Source: Phytophthora quininea
Lineage: Eukaryota > Oomycota > Peronosporomycetes > Peronosporales > Peronosporaceae
Direction of reading: 5' to 3'
Assembly (NCBI GenBank): GCA_011947345.1
Contig: JAAVTG010000883.1
Coordinates: forward strand, 1-64,000
Length of the DNA stretch: 64,000 bases
In this document: in pieces, positions 46,274-58,539 of the stretch
Numbering within the stretch: the first letter of the stretch is position 1
Layout: each line of letters begins with the position of its first letter
Position numbers and translations under genes: made by a program
Notes under the pieces: model-generated
Database searches by the model: none
What the model was told of the DNA's origin: nothing
The model's input: the letters and a program-made list of their open reading frames with translations, nothing else

Positions 46274-46709
46274 GGCTGTCCTCAGCTGGCGAAAACGGCA
46301 GTGGCAAAACGAAACCACTTTAAATATGAGAACGAGGTTGCTCGGTGTTAGCACAGCCCGCCGGAACCTGAAGTCCACCCTTGAAATGTATCTTCAGCAC
46401 AGCAAACATGACAAACGAAAGCACGCACACACGTCTCGACCAACACAGCTCATTCAACCAATATGTAGCTGACGTGCACGGACGCACACGCACAGCCAGA
46501 CTATCAAAAAAATGAGGCGCACCGCCAGAGTCGTCAAGCCTAATATTCCAGTCCCAGCGTCGCCCCTAATGAACAACAGGACTCTTGATCTGGCGCTACC
46601 GACGGGATGCCACAGGAACGATGCACTGGCTGGACGTGTTGAGTGGAGAAGTCGCTGCGCTGGTCGGGTGTCCATTCTTCTAGTAGATATTTGGGAGACG
46701 AACGCGCAC

Positions 46710-47745
46710 TTATTCGGTCAAACCCATGTTCACCTCACCGTTGAAGATGGCGGCCGCCGCGGCGAAGCGCTCTGCCTGCTGCTGCTGCAGCTCCGTCATG
46801 GCCATCAGGAAGGCTGGCTCCTGCTGGTACTTCATCATCGCAGCCTGGAGCACCTCGCGGGTCAGTCCGTGCTTGGCGTGGATCTCGGCCGACAAGTTGT
46901 CTGCACGCTTGACATATCTGCACCAAATCCAACAGTCAGACTCGGATAGTTCCACAATCTCCTGTCAAATCAAAGCCCTCGCGTACCTCTGGTTAATGGC
47001 TTCCTCCTTGTTGTCCGGGTTGAGCTCCTTGACCTCGAGACAGACCTCCTCCATGGCCACGTTGAGCGACTCCATGGTCTCCTGCATGATCTCAATGAAC
47101 TTGGTGAGTGTGAGCTCGGCCGGTACCTCGACGTCGCTGAAGCCGCCGCCAGTCATGACGCGGTACAGCTCCTGCAGCTTGGCCACAGCGTTGGCCACGT
47201 CCTTGTCCTCCTCCTCCTCAAAGTACTCGGTGGCCACCTTGACCTCGTCCTCCGTGGTCTGGAACTTGGCGTAGACCTGCGACTCGATGGCCTTCATGGC
47301 CTCCTCGAACTGGCCCATGAGGTAGGACGCCAGTTGGTCCTCCGGCAGCGAGCGCCCGCTCTGGGACGACTCCTGGCGGATCTTGGCCTCCAGCTTAGCC
47401 AGCTGCATCACGACCTGGCCCATCTGCGTGCAGATGGTCTCCAGGATGCTCAGAAGCTGCTCCTTGTGCAGGTTGGGCACCTCGCGCACGCCGTCGTCCT
47501 GCTTGTCCTTCTTGCTGTCCTGTAATGTATGCATGTGTATACCCGTTAGGCGTCATGTGTATACTCTTTGATTGGCCATCAATGCAGGCCAAGGTGTATA
47601 CCACCAGAAAGAAGCATGAATGGCGTATACACGGCGCAATACGTACGCTGCTGTCGCTGTTCTTGGCGAGCGCAAAGGCCAGCAGCACGGCGGCGGCCAC
47701 GGCCGACACGCCGGCGATCACGAGGGGCTTGGACACCTGCACCAT
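46710..47745 (-). CDS. Membrane-anchored helical protein of unknown function
   Basis: Three exons: 47745-47647, 47519-46987 and 46917-46710, in frame throughout, 279 aa, no breaks. The N-terminus MVQVSKPLVIAGVSAVAAAV forms one hydrophobic helix that could be a signal anchor. The rest is soluble, acidic and largely helical (AKLEAKIRQESSQSG, a long Glu run at EYFEEEEDKD, and a Gln-rich helix near AMTELQQQQAERF). I do not recognise the family. The first intron (47520-47646) contains the repeated phrase GTATACAC. Codon use looks like the highly expressed genes of the window. Confidence 0.75.
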
Positions 47746-48456
47746 GGCTGTCTGATCTGAATTGGAGGAGGGGAGCGGAGCGAGGGCCGACGCTGTTTCT
47801 CGTTGTGATGACCTGCGGCTAAAAACGCAGCGATTTTCAACGAGTGGCAACCATCCGGCCGGATCGACGGATCGGCACCATACTGAAGCCAAGTCTAATG
47901 AAAATATGTATACTATTATCCGGTATTCGGCAAGTGTATGTGTATAGTCATCGGTATACTTTTTGGCTGGAAGTGTTTGAGGCACGTTTTCCACGTTCAC
48001 CCTCGCTGTGGTGTCCTTGGAGCTAGTATCCACCGATGAATCGTAGTGCGAGTTGCCGCTGCAGGATCGACGCCACGAGAAACGCGAGGCAGTCCGAGCA
48101 GATGTACAAAACAACCGGGCTGTCGTGAAGCGACATGTTCATGCGATCGCAGAGCTCTGGACTCCGGCCTGGAGCGCCATGAACTTGCTTCAATTTGCTC
48201 GGCAAGGTCATCCCAAAGACTTGGATATGGTAATGCGACCAGTAGCATCTCTCATGGTACACTGCTCAAGCCCGTGGTCGCACTCGCAGATGCGAGAAAG
48301 CTGTGGAGTGTTACCGATTGCAGTAGCACCAGATTTTCGTCCGCAAGCAGGTAGCCCGCTAAAACACACTGCAGGAACATCACTTAAAACAGGTTTGGCG
48401 ATCGGTTTGATGTCAATCAATAGCTCTCGGCAAGAACTCAAAGTGTTACCACAGCT
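47746..48456. other. No supported gene
   Basis: The long plus frame 48053-48973 and the minus frames 48262-47997 and 48441-48208 overlap each other. The minus frame 48262-48023 contains VVLYICSDCLAFLVASILQR, possibly a relic, but no family is recognised. Confidence 0.35.
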
Positions 48457-48735
48457 GCAGGTCCTTCATGAACGAGCTGTTCGCGTTCGAGGTGGTGATG
48501 GTGGCCGGCGCAGAGTTGAAGGCAGTGCGCGACCAGCTCAAGGCTGCCGAAGACGCCGACCCAGTCAACGACAAGAAGGTGCAAGCGCTCAAGGAGCGGG
48601 TGGTGGATGTGGCCACAGTCTTACAGAAGAAATTAGAGACCATCACGCCGATCGTCTCGTTCCTGTTGGAGCAGAGCGTCGAGGTCATCAAGGAGCACCA
48701 AGACGACAAGAGCGACGAGTCCAAGAAGGACACTG
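48457..48735 (+). pseudogene. Partial duplicate of the 38-kb coiled-coil gene (exon 2)
   Basis: From the splice acceptor CTGCAG through MNELFAFEVVMVAGAELKAV to DKSDESKKD, this copy is nearly identical to exon 2 of the minus-strand gene at 38069-38345, with a few substitutions (for example LQRKL to LQKKL, QSVGVIKQHQ to QSVEVIKEHQ). Similarity stops abruptly just before the Lys-stop of the parent, and the frame runs on into unrelated sequence to 48785. Exon 1 has no counterpart upstream. The orientation is inverted relative to the parent. Confidence 0.8.
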
Positions 48736-49936
48736 CATGCAGCGGCAGGAATCCACTGGTGTTTGTCTCCCCTCTTTCTACATGATTCTCTGTCACCAAC
48801 CACGTGAGATCGCCCCTTTTCCTTTTCGTCAAGAAGAGTTTTACGTCAGCTGCGTTACACGTGATCTCGGCTACCTTCCGCTTCGTGATTGCAATTTTCA
48901 ACTGTGTCGCCGTCGTCCACTGTCACCGAGAACGCGTTCTCTCGTTTGCCGACGACCCCACAGAGATTCTTAGCAGGACGGCTCCCGCCGACCACGGTCT
49001 CGGTGTTTTCAAACGACTTGCTGAAAGATGATAATAAACGCTGGCGACCGTCATTTCGTTTCCCGGGTGTTGGAGAGAACTTGCTGCTGTATCTCGCGGT
49101 GTTTGTTAGGAAGACGTACTCAGGCTATTACGACCATGAAGTGAATGGGGCAAACTCGACCAAACGGACTACTTGGTGGAGAACGGGTTTTCTTTCAGTA
49201 GAGCTGAAGATGCTAATAACTTTGCCACGTTCGACAACATGGTTGCTCATGCCATTTTCTGCGCGTCACGACGAAATGGAGTGCAGGGAATTCCTTTCGA
49301 CGATTTCTTCTCCAGGATGTTTGGCGAATTTCAAGACAAGTTCGAGGTAGTGGAAATAACGGCAGAGAAGCTACGCGGATCGGTGAGTCGCGTGAAATGA
49401 ATAAAGTTGTGAACATTGCTGCCAGCGATCTGCTTGACGGGTACGCTGATCCCACGAAGGTGGCCTGCAAGCTGTTCGTCAGCACCAATTCCGACAAGCT
49501 GAAATTTGGTATATTTCTTTCTCTTAAGTTTTGCCTGAATGTTGGTTCTTCTTCGTCCACTGGATAGCGATGGTCTGCAGTGACGAGCTGTCTTTTGTTG
49601 GCACCTTGGACTCGTTAGGATATCACAGCACAGAAATGGAGATTCGCTCTCATCCTGTTGCTTCTTCGACCACAACAGAGCATCGAAGTGCTTCAGACTG
49701 TCTACTGGTCGAACTCCATAATGATTTCTCAAGGTTTCGAACATGAGGTACGCCAAATCCATGTATATGGTGGAGTTTTGGAGTGTTCGTACTAGCTTTT
49801 CAGCTGTAACGCGAAGACCAAGTATTTTGCGACAACTGCAGCATGCACACATTATATCTTCAATCTTATCGGCATTTGTGGCAGCGCAGTGCTAAGCTCA
49901 TGCAGTGTGAAATGCAGACTCCCTGTGGGGTCTTCT
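48736..49936. other. Degraded coding-like sequence, unassigned
   Basis: Fragments look protein-like but do not join: plus FDNMVAHAIFCASRRNGVQG at about 49230, then VNIAASDLLDGYADPTKVAC near 49410 in another frame, and minus STIYMDLAYLMFETLRNHYG near 49760. None is recognised. They may be relics of effector or repeat genes. Confidence 0.35.
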
Positions 49937-50911
49937 TTAAAGCGACTTGGGCTTTACGGGGCTGTCCGGCCAGTGATCCTCCTCCACCTCGATCGTTTTG
50001 ATGCCCAGACACGTCTGGTGGATACGTGCTTTCTTCTTGAGCTGCTCCATTCGCACGTACTGCATAAAGATTGGCCCGTGGTACGTCGAAATGCCCATGA
50101 AAATGTGCCACCTAGCAACAGCAACAACAATATTGGTCAGAAGACAAATAAAGCCAACACAACCAACCCCAACGTACCAAGCGTGCCCCTGCGGGTTCAC
50201 CGGTAGTCCACGAAGGACATGGCAGTAGTGATAATCCATGAGCCAGAACGCAAAGCCAACGAGACTCGACGTCACGTACGACCGCGCGACGGCTCGTGCG
50301 CGAGGATCTTTCACCTCTGCGTAGTGCACACAGAGCCGTCCAGCCCCCGCCACCGCCAGAACTCCAAAGAACACCTGGAACACCGTCGTAAATCGGTAGA
50401 TAGCATGCACCACGGTGAACAGAGCTCCGATTGTGGTGAGGAATGCCATCACATAGTAGTTGGCATGCTGGAACGGCAGCTGGTTGATCTCATTGTCGTA
50501 CACGATGTAGATCCAGACCAGAATGGACCATACCATCGGCGTCTCATCGCATTGCTGGTACCTGCATCCACTCTATCTGTTAGTCTACGTCCTGTGCATC
50601 TACGTAATGATTGCTACGTACACGTGCTGCAGCGTGCCGTGGAACATGGCGGACCCGAAGCCCGTGACCATCACGCCGATGAACTGCAAGTGGAAGCGCG
50701 GCTCGAAGCCCATCTTGACCGACCGGTACAGTCCGTAGTGACCCAGCAGTACGAACAGCGAGTTGCTGAGCGTGTTCCAGAACTCGGCAATGTAGTAGCT
50801 GTGCTGGTAGTTAATCTCGCACCAGTCAATAGTGGAGGTGGGCCCCCAGAAGCCCAGCGACGCCGCGCTCATGTCTTGGCCACGCATGCGGCTGTGCTCG
50901 GCGGTGTTCAT
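49937..50911 (-). CDS. Alkaline ceramidase, copy 1
   Basis: Seven-helix ER/Golgi hydrolase that splits ceramide into sphingosine and fatty acid at alkaline pH (ACER/YPC1 family). Exons 50911-50622, 50561-50178 and 50111-49937; both junctions are phase 2 and the frame is intact at 282 aa. Zn-site and catalytic features are present: EINYQHSYYIAEFWNTLSN, GFGSAMFHGTLQ (catalytic Ser and Zn His), CDETPMVWS (Asp) and the HAWWH pair of His near the C-terminus, which the second intron splits. Ends in a basic/acidic cytosolic tail (PVKPKSL). Tandem with copy 2 at 51182-52140, which has the same intron positions. Confidence 0.93.
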
Positions 50912-51181
50912 GGCGGATTAGCACTCTGTCTGCTGGCTGGTCCAAGCGAGAATGAGCTCCTCGGGATCGTTAGGAAGTCGCATGTTGCTTCAACCGCACA
51001 AAGATGCGGTTGATGACGGCTCCTCGATGGGTACTTTTTCAGCGATCTTTACGAGAAGGATAAGATGAAGGCGAGCGTTATGCGATATATTCCAAGTAAC
51101 GTCTGCTGCTGCTTGTAGCTAACCATTATATTGAACTCATACGTGGGGAAAGTGGCAACAACAGCAAAGAAACCTCGTCCA

Positions 51182-52140
51182 TTAAAGCTGTTTGGGCTTC
51201 TTGGGACTCTCGGGCTCGCTGTCTTCCACCACAATGGTCGTGATGCCTAGACACGTCTGGTGGATACGTGCTTTCTTCTTGAGCTGCTCCATGCGCACGT
51301 ACTGCATGAAGATCGGGCCATGGTACGTCGAGATACCCATGAAAATGTGCCACCTAACACCAACAACATGGTCAGAAAGCAATGTAATGGCAGCTCCAAC
51401 CAGCATTAACATACCAAGCGTGACCCTGCGGATTGACAGGCAGACCGCGCATGGTGTGGCACATATGGTAGTCCAAGAGCCAGAAGGAGAAGCCGATCAA
51501 GCTCGTTGACACGTAGGACCGAGCCACCGCTCGTGCGCGAGGGTCCTTCACCTCCACGTAGTGCATGCACAGCCGTGCACACGTCAACACAGCCAAAACT
51601 CCAAAGAACACCTGAAAGACCGTCGTGAAGCGGTAGATGGCATGCACCACCGTAAAGATCACGCCGATGGTCGTGAGGAACGCGATCATGTAGGCACTCG
51701 CGTGTTTGAACGGCAACTGGTTGATCTCGTTGTCGTAGACAATGTAGATCCAGACCAAGATGCTCCACACCATTGGCGTCTCGTCACACTGCTGGTATCT
51801 GCATCAAGATCAATAAATTAACTACGGGTATTTGTTGCATCAAACATCTTGACACCTGCACGTACACGTTCTGCAGCGTGCCGTGGAACATAGCGGACCC
51901 GAAGCCCGTGACCATCACGCCGATGAACTGCAAGTGGAAGCGCGGCTCGAAGCCCATCTTGACCGACCGGTACAGTCCGTAGAGGCCCAGCAAGACAAAC
52001 AACGAGTTGCTGAGCGTATTCCAGAACTCGGCAATGTAGTAGCTGTGCTGGTAGTTGATCTCGCACCAGTCAATAGTGGAGGTGGGCGGGCCCCAGAAAC
52101 CCACCGCTTCCCCTCGTAAACTGCTGGTGGCGCTGTCCAT
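51182..52140 (-). CDS. Alkaline ceramidase, copy 2
   Basis: Tandem paralogue of the previous gene, 276 aa, intact. Exons 52140-51866, 51798-51415 and 51353-51182; both introns fall at the same codons as in copy 1, and exon 2 is exactly 384 bases in both. All catalytic motifs are kept (GFGSAMFHGTLQ, CDETPMVWS, HAWWH). The N-terminus and C-terminus (ESPKKPKQL) differ most. About 270 bases separate the two copies. Different substrate chain length or expression is possible but not visible. The TPR gene diverges from it 256 bases away. Confidence 0.93.
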
Positions 52141-52395
52141 CGTGAGTCTCGTGGCGAAAGTGGAAATGGCCGTCGACTGACGTGGGGTTCTGAAGGTCTC
52201 GGAAACTTGGGGCCGTAATCCATAGCCTGATCAAGATATGTACACTTTGAGAGCTGCGACACCGCCAGCCACAGCTGATCATCCAAGTTATCCAAGCACG
52301 TCTTGACAACGCTTCCTCTGGAAGCGTACAGCTGATTGCGCTCCATCGATCGTCGCAGTCCCAGCGTCCGGTATTCACGTGGATATTGGTGTACC

Positions 52396-54555
52396 ATGGT
52401 GTACCAGTCCGAGATGGAGGCTGTCTCTGCGCTGCTGCAGCTCGTGGACGACGATGCCGGCGCGACGCTCGGAGAGAACGAGCTGCTAGCGCGACTAGAG
52501 ACCGTTCGGAGACAGCTGCGAGGCGCTGGAGACTCGACAACTACATTAGCCGCTTGCCACGTAACCACGCAGACCGTAGCGTACCTCGTGACGACTCGAC
52601 CTGGTACCAAGTGGAACAAGCGAGTGTTTCTATCGGAAACCATGGTGACGGAAGCAGCAGCATCTTTAAGAGTGACTGGGAGGCACGGCGACAATCTGTG
52701 CGGCACTTTCAAGGCAATATTGAACCAGTGTTGGGAGACTGCTGGGTCGCCGAAGAGCGTGCGTTGCTGCAGTGGTCCTGACAAGACTTGGCGTTCTTCT
52801 GGCGTGTTGTTGGTTGATGTACGATCGAGTGGGGAAAGTGGCGCAGACGATCAAGTTGCTGACGGTGATCAGTGAGTTTTGCTTGGAGCATGAAGCAACT
52901 GGGAACATTGCCAAGCGACCGATGTTACTGTTGGCAATGGTGCATTTGGTGGAGAGGAAACAATACCAAGAAGCGGTGAATTGTTTTCGGAAGGTTGAGG
53001 CAGTAGCAAGTGAAGAAGAAGAGGTTGAAGGGGTTTTCCAATACTGGTACGCAGTTGCACTGATCTGTAGTGGTTTGCCGGCTCAAGCTGCAGCGAAATT
53101 GGACAAGTGCATTGAAAGAGATTACCAGCCGGTGTCTTGTTTGACGCTGCAAACTTTGATCCATCTTCATACTCAAGACCTTCACGCTGCTGGGGAAAAG
53201 TTGCAGCGGGCATTGGAAATTAATTTTTCAAAACCGGAATGCTTGTACAACTACGCTTGTTTCCTGGACCGCATGGAGAATTTCCCAGCGCAGCAGCAGA
53301 TGCTTGAATATTTATTTGAAATACTGGAAGACGGAAGTGAAAGCGATCGCCGTGGAGAAACTGGGAGTGAGGTGGCTCTCTTTGATGGTAACAAGATCTC
53401 CCCATTATTTGCGTCTCGAGCTACGACGATAAACGTGTCGACTGCGAGATTACAACTGGCAATTGCCGCGATGGAGAACGGTACGTTTATTATGCAGAAC
53501 AATCATGTTAAGAAGTCGATTTTTAATAACCCGTGGTGTGATGGTGTCCAGGGAGATGGCAGGATTCGAAGCAGCATTTTGACGAGTACTTTTGTGGATA
53601 TCAGCGCAAAGCATTTATCACGGTACTGCTCTACAATATTTACCAAGGGAAATTTACTGTGTGATCTGACGATTTTGTGGTGCCGCATCACAGACGACGA
53701 CGATAGAAGCTACAAGAGATTATATCTACGTCTTGTTGCAGGTGTGTATCTCGAGACGAAAATCCGTCGAGTATTTATTTAACTGGCTGTGTAATGTGTG
53801 AAGTGCAATCTTCCGTCGGAAGCGCTGAGCAAGTGCACTCAATTCTTAAAGCGATTGGAAGATACCAATCGGGTCCAAGAAACGAAGAAGTTGCATCGAT
53901 CTTGCTACTCCATTTCTACAAGGCAGATGCGTTGCTGTGTCTGGAGCGAGTTGATGAATGCTGCAGGTACCTCAGCAACGCTGTCCAGCCGATGGCTCAA
54001 GACGCAATGAAGCAGTTGAGCGATGATACTGGGTCTATCATGATGGAAGTGAAGGCGTGCCATACTCAATTGCTGAACAATCTGGCTGTTGTGACTGCTT
54101 GTCAAAATGGCATCGATGCTGCTATCAAAACGCTTAGTGAAGGGCTCCAGCTGTATCCTAAGTGCTTGACGCTCACTTTCAATCTCGTTTTATTGCTCTG
54201 GAGGAAAGGCGAGAAGACCGCGGCGTGCGCTACGTGGGTCGAATGTCGTGGGTGGAGTTTTACTAAGACAAACGATCTCCAGGCTAGCACTACTCCCAGA
54301 GAAGCTAGTCCATCGGCAATTGTGTCTGTTTTCGAGCAAGCTGCAGCATTTGCTCAGAAGTCATCGATAAATGAACACGTCCAAGGTGACGCCCTTGGCG
54401 AAGGAAGTGTGTCAGCTGAGCAACTCACCTATCTTGATGCACTCATCTTGAACTATTGGCGGGATACGCGGAGTGCAAACCTCGTCGAAAGTTCCCTTCA
54501 ATACGTCGAGTATCTCGAGAGTTTTGGTTCAAGCAGCATTACTCGACAAAAATGA
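52396..54555 (+). CDS. TPR-like helical repeat protein (possibly FANCG-like)
   Basis: Starts MVYQSEMEAVSALLQLVDDD. Helical repeats of TPR type follow (KRPMLLLAMVHLVERKQYQE, QDLHAAGEKLQRALEINFSK, LLNNLAVVTACQNGIDAAIK, LYPKCLTLTFNLVLLLWRKG). The reading frame must change near 52740-52800, in an intron starting 53480 (GTACGT, ending CAG near 53551, restoring MENGRWQDSKQHFDEYF), near 53680-53780, and at an A run near 53895. Only the intron is certain. The C-terminal repeat followed by an Ala/Trp-rich helix recalls FANCG of the Fanconi complex, but that is a weak inference; any TPR scaffold is possible. Exact length is therefore not given. Confidence 0.55.
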
Positions 54556-54623
54556 AACCAAGCAGCATATAAAAATAAGAGAGGCCTGCTTGTGCCAACC
54601 CTTCGCGTTTCCTGGCAACGGCG

Positions 54624-55244
54624 ATGCCCCGCCGTATCAAGAAGAAGACCCCTGTGAAAGCAGACCTGGTGACGCTTACTCCAGAGCAAAAGTGGTGGAA
54701 GCATGTGAGTCGGTTCGCTCAAGTCCAGCTCTGCTGTGGTCTGCTGATGCAGCTGTCGTACGTGGCGTTTCCAGCCTACAATTTCGCGTTGGCATTGTGG
54801 TGTTTGTTGGTGTGTACTCCAGCGTGGAGCGCGAAACACGCACGGCTGGTGCCACTGCACATGATCGCTATCATGTTGTCTGTGGTCACGGATATTATTT
54901 GGATGGTTTTATGGGTGTCTGGACATGTATTCTTCGACCAGTTCTGCAATGCCAATGCAGTCTCAATTGTGAGTTGTGGCGGCGCGTCCGACTACTTTCC
55001 AGGATGCAGCACGAACCAATTCGCGCTCTTCACACTCGCTGTCAACCTGCTTGCCAAGTTCGCTACGGTCGGATGTATGCAGCGCATCCACTTCATCACA
55101 ACTGCGAACCGAGTCAAGAACCGGAACCACGTTGCCGCAGTCTCTGCAATTGACGACGCTCCTGTTGCCACAGCTGGGTCTTTTAAAGGTAGTAGCAAGG
55201 CGAATCTCATAACGAAAGGCTTGTCCACCAGAAGTTTGGGGTAA
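54624..55244 (+). CDS. Four-helix membrane protein
   Basis: Single exon, 206 aa, intact. Basic N-terminus (MPRRIKKKTPVKAD), then about four hydrophobic helices (VQLCCGLLMQLSYVAFPAY, LALWCLLVC, LHMIAIMLSVVTDIIWMVLW, NQFALFTLAVNLLAKFATVG) and a Ser/Lys-rich soluble tail. A Cys-containing loop (VSCGGASDYFPGCS) lies between helices 3 and 4. The layout resembles AGTRAP-type membrane proteins, but similarity is slight. It starts only 68 bases after the TPR gene and ends 32 bases before the stop of the convergent gene at 55277. Confidence 0.75.
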   Translation: MPRRIKKKTPVKADLVTLTPEQKWWKHVSRFAQVQLCCGLLMQLSYVAFPAYNFALALWCLLVCTPAWSAKHARLVPLHMIAIMLSVVTDIIWMVLWVSGHVFFDQFCNANAVSIVSCGGASDYFPGCSTNQFALFTLAVNLLAKFATVGCMQRIHFITTANRVKNRNHVAAVSAIDDAPVATAGSFKGSSKANLITKGLSTRSLG

Positions 55245-55276
55245 GCTTAGGATAATGTCACAGGTTGACTCCACAG

Positions 55277-58200
55277 TCACTCTGCAATTTCTTTCGTCGA
55301 GCATGTGTTGTCTTCCTCGACTGGAGTGTCCAAGTCTTCGGTGATATCTGCAGGCTGCTTTACAACCTCAGGCTTCCTTTTAGAATCCTTTAGCGTTGGG
55401 GATGCTGGTTCAATCGAGGCGAAGGGGTCCGTCATGCGGTCGTCGGGAAGAAGCGACACAAGCCCATGGTCGTTGCAAACTGCCACAAAAGCTTCCATCG
55501 ATAGCGCGAAAGACTGGTCAACTCCGCCCATCAGAGCCTCCCGGAACATACGCAGGATACGCCGATCACTAAAGTGTGGCTTTCGCACGCGGATTATTGC
55601 GCAGAACTCGTCCAGTGACAGTACACAGTCGTGGTTCTCGTCTCCCTTTGAAACAAACAATGACAAAGCTTCAGTAGAAGAGAATCTGATGAACGGTGAA
55701 AGGCAACAGCGTACCGCGTCAAAGAGGGCAGTCAAATCGATCCGTATACCGTCGCGGCGCTGTTCGAGTGCATTCATCAGTAGCAAAAGTACCTTGTGCA
55801 CATCTGCAACAATGCGCGGAGGAGGAGGCCGTTTGCTATCTTGTGGATCTTGAGACGCTAGCCCAGCATCGGGATTCTCATTTGCCAACATAACTCGACG
55901 CATTTCTGCACGTACTGCAAGACGATTGCCTGCGATTTCTGTCAGTGTCCGACCATCATAAATTGCAGTGCCATGCTCGACCTGACAAAATTCGTTAGCT
56001 ATTGAGAGAAGCACATAGTAAACGTGGCATACCTGTCGACAGAATTCAGATACGACATCCTCAGGCAGGCAATTGATATACCACCGCAAAACTCTGATAG
56101 CGTGGTCGAGCGGGACCCACTTTTTCGTGGGTTCTACCTGAATAACATGCTCGATCTGTGGGCTTTGACTTGCAACCGCTGCACCTGCACGGGTCTTCTT
56201 CGACTTAGGAGACGCTTGTGGTGGCGGTCGTAGCAGATAATGTCGAGCTTCCAAAAACACACGAAGAAAACTGCGGTCTAGATGACCAAGATGTTCCCCC
56301 TTCTTGTCCATTAATGCCACAGCGTTGGCCTTTGTCTGCTTCTTGGTTACTTCTGGTATACTCGTTTCGGTATCTTCGAAGTGTTCATCCTCACTCTTGA
56401 GCAAGTTTGCCAATTGGGCAAATAGCCGAACGTGCGAGTTTCCGTGGAAGGAATTCTTCACGGAGATCAGAAAGCGGTACAGTCCGATCTCCGCGCTTTG
56501 GCGCAAACCATGAGTCTTCAAAAGTACTCGCAAATGAAGCGCGGCTGTAGTTGTTCCATATACATTCATGAAAACTGATCACGCTCGCCACATATCAGTA
56601 AGATAAATATTTTGTCTTACCAGTTCCTCTTGGGCTACACCGTCGGCTTCATCAACTTTGTCCGATGTGAACTTATCGTCATAAATCGCCTCAATTTGCG
56701 CGATAACGTCCTCAAGCGAGTAGAACGGGAACGCTACAACAGACTTGGGCAGATTCGACAGGAAAAGGATCGTATGGCTCGGTAGTTCCCTAAACAGGCA
56801 AAACACGTGGTAGTAAGTGATGATTCTGTGACTGCTACTCGCCCGAGTTCGTACCATTGCTCTTCGATTCGATTGATCCGCTTCGTCTTCTTCTTAGATA
56901 TCTTTTTACCTCTGTCAATCGACCATACATCGATTTCCTAAGCACCAAATAACGAGATCAGTGTCAATTATGAGATCATCGACGCCGTACAGAATTTCCC
57001 ACCTCGTTGCCAGCTTCATAAGCATCTGCTCTAAACGGATTTGTCTTTGCCGCTTTCGGAAAAGGTCGGCCTCCACAATTTTTGCACGCAACAAACGCAT
57101 TAAACCGGCGCCACATTATTTTGTGCGCCATACTCTTCGACACAAATCGTGGTATTCCGTCCTGTCCAAAGTGAAGGCGTTGCTCAGTTTGTGAAAGCTA
57201 TCCGCCCATCGTCTTAATTTGTAGAATACCTGAATATCCCACAACCCGTCATCGTCTACTTCAGTTTGTGACGAGTTGCTCTCCATAGCTGGAGGAACTA
57301 CTGACGCAACCTCCTCCAATTGATGAAGAATAATCTCTTGCTTGTCGATAAACCGCTCCTTCTCGCGTACTGTCTTCCTGCCATGAATACCACAAACATA
57401 GCGTCACCATTCTTCCTTACGGACCAAACAATGAATGACTTCATCCAACCTGAGGCCAGTAATAATCTGTTTCTGCTGGGCTAATATCTGTATACACAGC
57501 GATTCAGCGATAAGAAATTAAAATGCGCTTAAAAGCCCTCACCTCTTCCCGTTGCTGCTTATGATACTCAATCATGTCTTCATGTTTTTTCTACACGAAA
57601 CAACACATACTTTAAAATCTGCACCGACAACAATCCAATCAAACCACGTACGTTAAGCTGAAGCAAATCCTCTTCAACCTGCTTCTGCAGTAGCCGCTGG
57701 ACTGCTGCCGCATCTTGCAACTGGAGCACCTGCTTTTCTAGCTCTCGTTGACTGCCCAATTCCTTCTCAACCTCTCGTAGTTGTCCTTTAAAATCCTCTA
57801 ACTCAATCCCTCGAGTTCGATGCACAATCTCTCTCGCAGCAAGTTTCTTCTTCGTCTTCTCACATTCTACGCTTTTCCGTTCAAATTGCTCTCGCCAGTG
57901 CTCAATCGCCTGTCGATCTTCTTTCCGCTGGGCTTCCGTGCGCTGTTCGTATTCCCAATACAGGCGCAACGACAGCTCTAATAACTTTTCAAACAACTTC
58001 AAGTAGCTCTCTTCGATGCGAAACAAAGTGTGGCCTAGTTCTCTGCGGTGCCCCATGGTGTCTTGCGCCACGCTCTTAAACTGCGTTGACAACACTCGTA
58101 TTGCATCAATTGCTCTTAAAATTTCAGGATCTCGTTGCACTCGCTCCAGCTCTCGCTGTTGAGCTTGTGGATCGCTCTGCAATAATGTGCGCGGTAGATA

Positions 58201-58512
58201 TTTACCCGTCACGCGGTAGCATAGCGCACTGGTGTACGTAAACAGCTCGGTATTCTCCGCCTGCTGTAGGAATTCTGCATACCCTTGAGCCTCAATATTT
58301 TTTGGAGCTGCGGGAGGACTGTTGGCTGTTGTAATATTGTTGGGGTTTCTTCCAGGTCGAGGCAGCGACAGCGGCTCCTTTGGGAGGCTTTTCTTATTCT
58401 CAAGAGGAAGGAGGTCTGTGATCTCGAACTGGGGCGGCCGCCGTGGAGCGTCCGTCGGCACACGCAGCGCCTCCGCAGAGATGCTGGCGCTCAGCTTCTG
58501 TCGGTCCTTCAT
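55277..58512 (-). CDS. Large coiled-coil and EF-hand protein, possibly flagellar
   Basis: Multi-exon gene on the minus strand. The first exon (58512-57652) encodes an unstructured start then a long coiled coil (RRELGHTLFRIEESYLKLFE, ERKSVECEKTKKKLAAREIV). Small exons follow (57590-57543, 57487-57450, then about 57380 to 57240), then a region with WRRFNAFVACKNCGGRPFPK and FRADAYEAGNE near 57000-57110. After ELPSHTILFLSNLPKS near 56780 comes YGTTTAALHLRVLLKTHGLR near 56550 and a C-terminal EF-hand-type region (GDENHDCVLSLDEFCAIIRV near 55640). The frame near 57110 needs one base, and introns are inferred near 56620, 56030, 55990 and 55650. Coiled coil plus EF-hand suggests an axonemal or basal-body protein, which is only inference. 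Confidence 0.6.
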
Positions 58513-58539
58513 ACTTCAACATCCGTAGATTATGCTACA

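Noticed and set aside
45762..46472. Plus-strand frame of 236 codons
   Set aside because: No domain, and the minus strand gives the better protein with one homopolymer repair. I kept the minus call at low confidence.
48053..48973. Plus-strand frame of 306 codons
   Set aside because: Its second half is the alternate Arg/Gly frame of the duplicated exon; the first half matches nothing.
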